64,000 bases of DNA, taken from contig NZ_JAFFHZ010000001.1 in NCBI RefSeq assembly GCF_017052585.1, forward strand, positions 5,146,001 to 5,210,000. The letters run 5' to 3'. This document shows, piece after piece, positions 26,701 through 35,700 of the stretch. The first letter of the stretch is position 1, and the number at the start of each line of letters is the position of its first letter. Below the pieces are notes generated by a model. It searched no databases, was not told where the DNA came from, and saw only the letters and a program-made list of their open reading frames with translations. The position numbers and the translations under genes were made by a program. This DNA is from Paenibacillus apiarius. GTDB lineage: Bacteria > Bacillota > Bacilli > Paenibacillales > Paenibacillaceae.

Positions 26701-29700
26701 CGCAAGGGCAGGACATCCGGCTGCCGCAGAAAACCGATTCGTTCCAAGCTTGGGCGCAGCAGCTGGCAGCTTATGCCTCAAGCCCGGCTATGGAGACCGA
26801 ACGTGGGTATTGGAAGCAACTGGCGAATGTTAGGCTAACACCATTACCGAAGGATAACGATCAGGGCGGAGACACGGTCGAAAACAGCGCAATGTTGACG
26901 CTGCAATGGTCCCGGCGCGAGACGCAGCGGCTGTTAACCGAAGCGCACCGGGCATATGGGACAGAGATTAACGATCTGCTGCTGACCGCGCTTGGGATGG
27001 CGATTCAGGAGTGGACCGGAAGCGAGCAGGTGGCCGTCATGCTGGAAGGGCACGGCAGGGAATCCATCCTGCCGGATGTGGATGTCAGCCGGACGGTAGG
27101 CTGGTTCACGAGTGCGTACCCGGTCATGCTTGACATGAAGTCGGACTTGGACCTGCCGCGGCGCATCAAGCTGGTCAAGGAAACGCTGCGGAGCATCCCG
27201 CACAAAGGCATCGGCTACGGCATTTTGCGTTATCTGGCCTCGTCGCGTGAGGACGGTATCCGGACGTTGGCACCTGAAATTTCGTTTAACTATTTGGGGC
27301 AGTTCGACCAGGATTTGCAGCGCAGCTCGCTTCAGATCTCGCCGCTTGCGTCTGGGGATGCGGTAAGCCGCAGGCAAAAAAGGGCGGCCACGCTCGATTT
27401 CAGCGGCATGATTGCCGGAGGAACGTTGAGCCTGAATCTGAGCTACAGCGCCGAGCAGTACCGCAAGAAAACCATGCGGCAGTTGGCCCAGCGGCTGAAG
27501 CATCATTTGCAGGAAGTGATTCGTCACTGCGTGGCGAAAGAAAGGGCAGAGCTGACGCCAAGCGATCTGCTGCATCAGGGGATGACGCTTGAGGAGCTGG
27601 AAGCGCTGGTTGAGCGTACTCGGCCTCTTGGGGACATCGAGAACGTATATGCCCTGACGCCAATGCAGCAGGGGATGCTGTTCCATAGCCGCCTGGATCC
27701 TCAGTCGGGCGCTTACGTGAACCAAATGCACATTTCGCTGCAGGGAAGGCTGAATCTAGCCGCGTTTGAACGCAGCTGGAATACGGTCATTCAGCGGCAT
27801 GCGGTACTGCGTACGAGCGTAGACAGCGGTTGGCGGGACCAGCCGCTGCAGGTGGTCTTCCGCCGCCGCACCTTGAGGATTGCCTATGCGGATCTGTCGA
27901 TGAAGAGCACAGCCGAGCAGGAACTGGAACTGGCCTTCATCATGGATGAAGACCGTAAAAAGGGCTTTGTGTTGGAGTCGGCCAGCCTAATGCGCGTGAA
28001 GGTGGTACGTACGGGGCAAGAGACGAACCAGCTGCTGTGGAGTTTCCACCATATTCTGATGGATGGATGGTGCCTGCCGCTGGTGGTCAAGGAAGTTCTG
28101 GAAGTATACACGGCCTTGTGCAAGGAAGAGGAGCCGCAATTGCCGCGCGTGAGCGAGTACAGCGAGTATATTCGCTGGTTGGCCGAGCAGGATGGGCAAG
28201 CGGCGTCGAACTATTGGGCGGACATGCTTGCGGGCTTCGAACAAGCGGCCGAGCTCCCGAGACGGCAGCGCCAAGCACAGGGATATGAAGCGATGCGTGT
28301 GACCTGCTCGCTGGACCGGAAGCGGACCGAACGGATCAGCCAAGCAGCGCGAGAGCAGGGAGTGACGGTGAATACCTTGCTGCAGACGGCATGGGGACTG
28401 CTGCTGCACAAATACAGCGGGACAGACGATGCGGTATTCGGCAGCGTGGTGTCTGGCAGACCGGCGAGCCTTCCTGGCGTGGAGGGGATGATCGGGCTGT
28501 TCATCAATACGATTCCGATTCGGGTGAAGTGCGAGGCTGGAGAAACGGTAGCCCGCGTGCTGCAGCAGATCCAAGAGCAAGCGCTGGCGTCCCAAGCCTG
28601 CGACTATTATCCGCTGCATGAAATCCAGGCCCAAAGCGCAAGGCACCGGGAGCTGTTCAACCACATCCTGGTGTTCGAGAACTACCCGGTGGAGGAGCAA
28701 GCGGGTTCACTGGGAGATACGGCCGGACTGAAGATTACCGGAGTTCAAGCGGAAGAACGGACCAACTATGATTTGAATGTGATGATTTTGCCCGGAGAAG
28801 AGATGACCCTCCATTTTGACTACAATGCGCAGGTGTATGAACGAGATGGGATGGAGCGTCTGCAAAGGCATCTGATGCGAATCGTGGAGCAGATCGCAGC
28901 GGATTCGAACATTCCGGTGCAAGAGCTGGAACTGCTGACAACAGCCGAGAGAGAGCAGCTGCTCGTGCAGTTCAACGATACGAAGGTTATGACTCCTGAA
29001 GAGGCAAGCATCCCTTCCCTGTTCGAGCAGCAGGCGGCGAAAACGCCGAATCATCCGGCAGTCGTGTGCGCAGAACAGCGTCTGACCTACCAGGAGCTGG
29101 AGGAACAGACCAACCGTATCGCGCAATGGCTGCTGGCGCACGGCGTGACGGCGGAAGAGCGTGTAGGCGTCCTGATGAACCGTTCGCCGCAGCTCATCGC
29201 CGGGCTGCTGGGGATTTTGAAAGCCGGTGCCGCTTATGTGCCGATCGATCCAATTCTGCCTAAGGAGCGTATGGAGGCGATGATCCGGGATTCCGGGATG
29301 CAGGTAATGCTGACGGATGCTGCATATGTGGATACATTATCCGACTTCAAAGAGACATCGCTGTGTCATGCATTATGTGTCGACGACCATGAATCGCTGT
29401 CCGGGTATTCTTCCGAGCCTGTTGGCGTGGAGATAAAGCCTTCCGGCAGCGCATATGTCATCTATACCTCCGGGACGACCGGCACGCCGAAAGGGGTAGT
29501 CGTGGAGCACCGGAACGTAGTCAATTTCATCTCAGGAATGATCCGCGAGCTTCCGTTCGGGACGCATGATTCGATGCTGTGCATCACGACGGTGTCCTTC
29601 GACATCTTCGCCGCGGAGAGCTGGGTACCGCTCAGCTGCGGCATGCAGATCGTCCTCGCAAGCGAAGAAGCGCAGCAGGATCCGGCCGTGCTGGCGGAAC

Positions 29701-32700
29701 TGTTGGCTCAACACCCGGTGCAGATGGCGCAGATGACGCCTTCGCGTCTCATGCTGCTGCTCGGCGATGCGCGGAGTGCGGCGCAGCTGCGGAACATGGA
29801 GACGCTGCTGGTCGGAGGGGAAGCCTTCCCTTCCACCCTGTATAAACAGCTGAGGGAACATACAGATGCGGAATTGTACAACATGTACGGGCCGACGGAA
29901 ACGACCGTCTGGTCCACATTCGACCGCTTAGAAGGGGACGAACGGATTGCCATCGGACGTCCGATGGCGAACACGCAGGTGTATGTGGTGAATGAGTCGC
30001 TGCAGCCGCAGCCGATTGGCGTGGCAGGCGAGCTGTGCATCGGCGGCGCTGGGGTCGCCCGCGGATATTGGGCGCGTCCGCAGCTGACGGCCGAGAAATT
30101 TGTGGACAGCCCGTTTGTTTCCGGGGAGCGGCTGTACCGGACCGGCGATTTGGCGCGCTGGCTACCTGACGGCCGGCTGGAGCATCTGGGGCGGATCGAC
30201 CATCAGGTAAAGATCCGGGGGTACCGGATTGAACTCGGTGAAATCGAAGCCCGGCTGCTGCACATTCCGGGTGTAAGCGAAGCCGTCGTGACTGCCGCGG
30301 AAATGGATGACCATACGCACGAATTGCGCGCTTATGTGACAGGCGATCGTCTGCTTGCGGCGGCCGAGCTGCGTGCCGCCTTGGCCGCATCGCTGCCGTC
30401 GTACATGATGCCGGCGCATTTCATGCAGCTGGAAGAACTGCCGCTGACACCGAACGGCAAGGTGGATCGCCGGGCACTGCCGAAGCCGTCGGGAAGCGGA
30501 GCGGCAGCCGGATATACAGCGCCGCGAACCGATGTAGAGGCGAAGCTGGCGCTGTTGTGGCAGGAGGTGCTGGGCGCCTCGCGCGTAGGCATCCACGATA
30601 ACTTCTTCGAGCTGGGCGGCCATTCCTTGAAGGCGATGACGCTCGTATCGAAGATTCATCAGGCACTGGGAGTAGAGCTGCCGCTAAGACAGCTGTTCCT
30701 CTCGCCGACGGTCGAAGGGCTAACGGCTGCGCTGAACGCTGCGGGCGACAGCGCGGCGTATAAAGCGTTGGCCCCGGCAGGCAAACGGGCGCATTACCCG
30801 TTGTCTTCGGCCCAAAAACGGCTGTATTTCCTGCAGCAGCTAGAGGGAGCCGAGCTAAGCTACAACATGCCGGTGGCTCTGCGGCTTGAAGGAAAACTGG
30901 ATCGGGCACGGCTGGAAGCGGCGCTGCAAGCGCTCATCGCCCGGCATGAATCGCTGCGCACTTCGTTTGCCGTCGTGGATGGCGAGCCGGTGCAGCAGGT
31001 ACAGGACGAATGGAGCTTTTCTGTGTCTTATGAGGAAGCGGAGGAAAGGGAAGTCGAGGAGCTCATCCAGGCATTCCTCCGGCCGTTTGACCTAAGCAAG
31101 GCGCCGCTGCTGCGTGCAACCGTCTTGCGTCTCGGTGAAATGCAGCACTTGTTCTTAATGGATATGCACCATATCATTTCGGACGGCACATCAATGAACA
31201 TTTTGGTAGCCGAGTTTGTGAAGCTGTACGCGGGCGAAGCGCTGGAGCCGCTGCCGCTGCAGTACAAAGACTATGCGGTATGGCAGCAGGAATACGTGCT
31301 TAGCGATGCTTACCGGGAGCAGGAGAAATATTGGCTCGATCATGTGGCAGGCGAGCTGCCGGTATTGCAGCTGCCAACCGATTTCGTGCGCCCCGCCTTG
31401 CGCAGTTTTGCAGGCGACCGGGTTGATTTCAAGCTGGGAAGAACATTGTCTCAAGCTGTGCAGCAACTGGCGCTGGACAAAGGTGTCACCGTCTATATGG
31501 TGTTCTTGGCCGCGTACAGTACACTGCTGTCCCGTCTCTCCGGCGACGAGGAGGTTATTGTCGGCTCGCCGGTAGCCGGACGTCCGCATGCGGATCTGTC
31601 AGACATGATGGGGATGTTTGTCAACACGCTGGCCTTGCGCACATTCCCTTCCGGACAAAAAGCTTTTGCCGAATACCTTGAGGAAATCAAGCAAACAGCG
31701 CTCAATGCCTTTGAGCATGGAGACTATCCTTTCGAGGAACTGGTCGACCGCGTTGTCACCCAGCGGGACATGAGCCGCAATCCGCTCTTCGATGCGGTAT
31801 TCGCGCTTCAAAACGCAGGGAACTCGCAGCTGGATCTCCCTGATTTGAAAGTCGAGTCTTGTCCGTTTGCCGATGCGCAGGCCAAGTTTGACCTCACCTT
31901 GATGATATCCGAGAGTGCGGAGGGCTATCACGGCTCGCTGGAGTTCGCTACAGCCTTGTTCAAGCGGGAAACGATCGAACGGTGGGCGGGGCATTTGACG
32001 GAACTGCTGGATCATGTGACGTCTGAACCGGATACGACCCTTGCCGAAGCCAGATTAATGAGCGGAGCCGCCCAGCTCAGCCAGCTGATGACATACAGCG
32101 GCTTGCCTGTCCAAAACAAGCTGCGGACGACGATTCATCGACGTTTCGAGGAAATAGCCGCTCTCTATCCGGATCGAACGGCCATCCTGTGCGGCGATCG
32201 GCATCTCACTTACGCGGAGCTGCAGCTTCAAGCGAGCCTGGTAGCCGCCAGGCTGCTGAGGGAAGGGATGCGGCCGCGGGCAGCCGTTGCCATTCTGGCG
32301 GAACGCTCGATCGAATTCGTCGTTGCGGTTCTGGGAATTCTGCAGGCGGGCGGAGTCTATGTGCCGCTGGCTCCGGACGCACCCGAGGAGCGCCAACTCT
32401 ATATATTGGGCGACTGCAGCGCGGAGTTCCTGTTGGCTGTTCAAAGGCTCAAGGTTCCGGCGTCATACCCAGGGACGGCCATCATGCTTGATGACGGAGC
32501 TCTTGTAAATGAAGCGATAGAGGCGTTGGAACGTGGAGAAGAGCGTGACTGCAGTTGCGATGATCCGGCTTATATCCTGTACACTTCGGGCACCACGGGA
32601 AGACCTAAAGGAGTGCTGGTGACGCATGGAAATGTAATCAACCTGGTGAACAACGATGGATACGTGCCGTTCCATGCCAATCACCGCTTCGCGCAGACCG

Positions 32701-35700
32701 GTTCGGTAAGCTTTGATGCGGCTACGTTCGAAATATTCGGAGCCCTTCTGCATGGAGGATCCTTGCATCCGGTCGAGAAAGACGTGCTGCTGGACGCGCG
32801 CCGGATGGGGGCGTTTTTGACGGAGCACGGGATTACGGTCATGTTCTTGACGACATCGCTTTTCCATCATCTGGCCGATGAGGATGCGGGCCTGTTTGCC
32901 GGCGCAGAGCATCTGATTATGGGCGGAGAGGTTCTGTCGCCGAAGCATGCTTACGCCGTGAAGGAGGCCTGTCCGGGACTTGCGATCTGGAACGGTTACG
33001 GCCCTACCGAAAACACGACCTTCTCGACTGCATTCGCAATCGAGGAAACCAATAACAAAAATAACATCCCAATCGGCCGGCCGATCGACGGAACGACAGC
33101 CTACGTGCTGAGTGCTCAGGGACAGCTGCTTCCGGTCGGCGTGCCCGGGGAATTGTGCCTTGGGGGCGCCGGGGTAGCCGCCGGCTACTGGAATCTGCCT
33201 GAGCTTACGCTGGAAAAGTTCAAGCCGGATCCCTTTATTGAAGGCGGGAGGATGTATAAAACAGGAGATTTAGCCCGCTGGCTGCCGGATGGAACGCTTG
33301 AATATTGGGGGAGAATCGATCAGCAGGTCAAAATTCGGGGCTATCGGATTGAACTCGGCGAGATCGAAGCGCGCCTGCAGCTTCATGCGGACATTCGCCA
33401 AGCGGCTGTAGTGACTTGGACAGAACGGCCGGGAAGCGAGGTTTTGTGCGCTTATTATGTCGGCGGCAAGCGCCTGGAACCGGTCGAATTGAAAAATCAC
33501 CTGAGCATTGCTTTACCCGAATATATGGTTCCTGCGTATTTCGTACATTTGTCGGAACTGCCGCTTACGAGAAATGGCAAGCTGGATCGTGACGCGTTGC
33601 CGGAGCCGGAAGGGTACGTATCGGGAACCGAGTTCTCAGCACCCCGAACTTTAACGGAAGTCAGGCTTGCACTGTTGTGGCAAGAGGTGTTAGGGGTTGC
33701 TCGGGTAGGTCTGAATGACAATTTCTTTGAACTCGGCGGCCATTCCTTACGAGCGATGACGCTGGTTTCGCAGATTCACCAAAAGCTGAATGCGCAAATC
33801 AAGCTGCACGATGTGTTTCAGTCACCTACACTCGAACGGATGAGCCAAGTGGTCGAATCAGCGGCGGGATCGCCGTATGAAGGCTTGCTTCCCGCGCCGA
33901 ATCAGGATTGCTATCCTTTGTCCTCTGCCCAAAAGCGGATGTATGTGCTGCAGCAGCTTCAAGGTGAGGAACAGACCTACAACATGCCGAACATCTTCCG
34001 GTTGGAAGGAGCATTGGACCGGGAGCGCATAAATGAAGCGCTTCAGGGCTTGATTAGGCGGCATGAGGTGCTGCGTACGTCTTTTGAGATGGTGGAAGGC
34101 AGCCCCGTTCAAATCATACATGATGCGGTGGAATTCGCCATTTCTTATACGGAGACGGACGAAGGGAATGCGGGCCAAGCGATCCGCGAGTTCTACTTCC
34201 CGTTCGATCTCACCTGCGCTCCGCTGCTGCGCGCGGGACTGATACGCTTGCAAGAGGAGCACCATCTGCTGCTGTTCGACATGCATCACATTATTTCGGA
34301 TGGCGTATCGATGAATGTATTGATCAAGGAGTTCGGGAAGCTGTATGCGGGGGAGTCCTTGCCGCCCCTGCGACTGCAATATAAAGATTACAGCACCTGG
34401 CAAAGCCGCTATGTGACGACGGAAGATTATAAAAAACAGGAAGCGTATTGGCTGGATCAATATGCCGGAGAACATCCGGTGTTGGACTTGCCGCTCGATT
34501 ACCCAAGATCACCGGTTCGCAGTTTTGCCGGAGGCAGGGTGCACCTGGAATTGGACTCCCGTCTGACTGAAGAAATCACCAAGCTGGCGCAGCATACGGG
34601 GACTACCTTGTATATGGTGCTGTTGGCGGCGTACAGCACGCTGCTGTCGCGGCTTAGCGGCCAGGACGATATCATTATCGGCTCGCCAGCCGCCGGCAGA
34701 CCGCATGCAGACCTTACAGATATGCTGGGCATGTTCGTCAATACACTGGCACTGCGTACAAACCCGGCCGGAGAAAAACAATTTCTCGGCTATTTATTGG
34801 AAGTAAAGGAGAGCGCACTCGATGCGTTTGTCTATCAAAACTATCCTTTCGAAGATTTGGTGGAGAAGATCGTCAGCCGCCGGGACATGAGCCGCAGCCC
34901 TCTCTTTGACGTCATGCTCGTTCTGCAAAATACAGAGCAGCAGCAAATGGAGGTGGAACATGTCCGGTTGTCTGCTTATCCGTATGAAGAGCACGCGGCG
35001 AAGTTCGATCTCACGCTAACCGTCAGCGAGCACGGGAAAGGTATGAACTTCACTTTCGGATACGCTGCAGACTTGTTTGCCCGCACAACGATAGAAAGCT
35101 GGGCCGCCTATTTCAAAGTGCTCCTGGAGTCGGTTGTCTCGGATCCACAGCAGCGGCTCGCGGATCTGCCTTTGCTGAACGAAGAGGAACGGCAGCGGAT
35201 GCATGCCTATTCGCAAGGCGCATTTCTGGATATTAGTGCCGGGCGTACTCTGGATCGATGGTACGCGGAGCAGGTTGTCAGAACGCCCGATCGGTACGCC
35301 GTCCTCTCCGGGGAGAGACGGTTGACTTATAGGGAGTTGGACGAGCAGGCAGGCTGCCTCGCCGAATTGTTAAGAGACAGAGGCGTTGGCCCAGACCGGA
35401 TCGTCGGGCTCTTCATACCGCCATCGCCGGAAATGATCGTCGCGATGCTCGCGATATGGAAAGCGGGAGGCGCCTATCTTCCGATCGATCCCGACACGGA
35501 TGCGGATCGGATGACATACATGCTGGAGAATTCGGAAGCTGCCCTGCTGCTGACGATGAGCGAGTGGGAGACCCGTCTGCATCTTCCGGTTGAATGTCTT
35601 AGTCTGGATCGGCTTCCCGCAAGATCGGCGGATGTCGGTGCGGGCCGCGTGGAACCAAGCCACAGCTTAGACAATTTGGCTTACGTGATTTATACATCGG

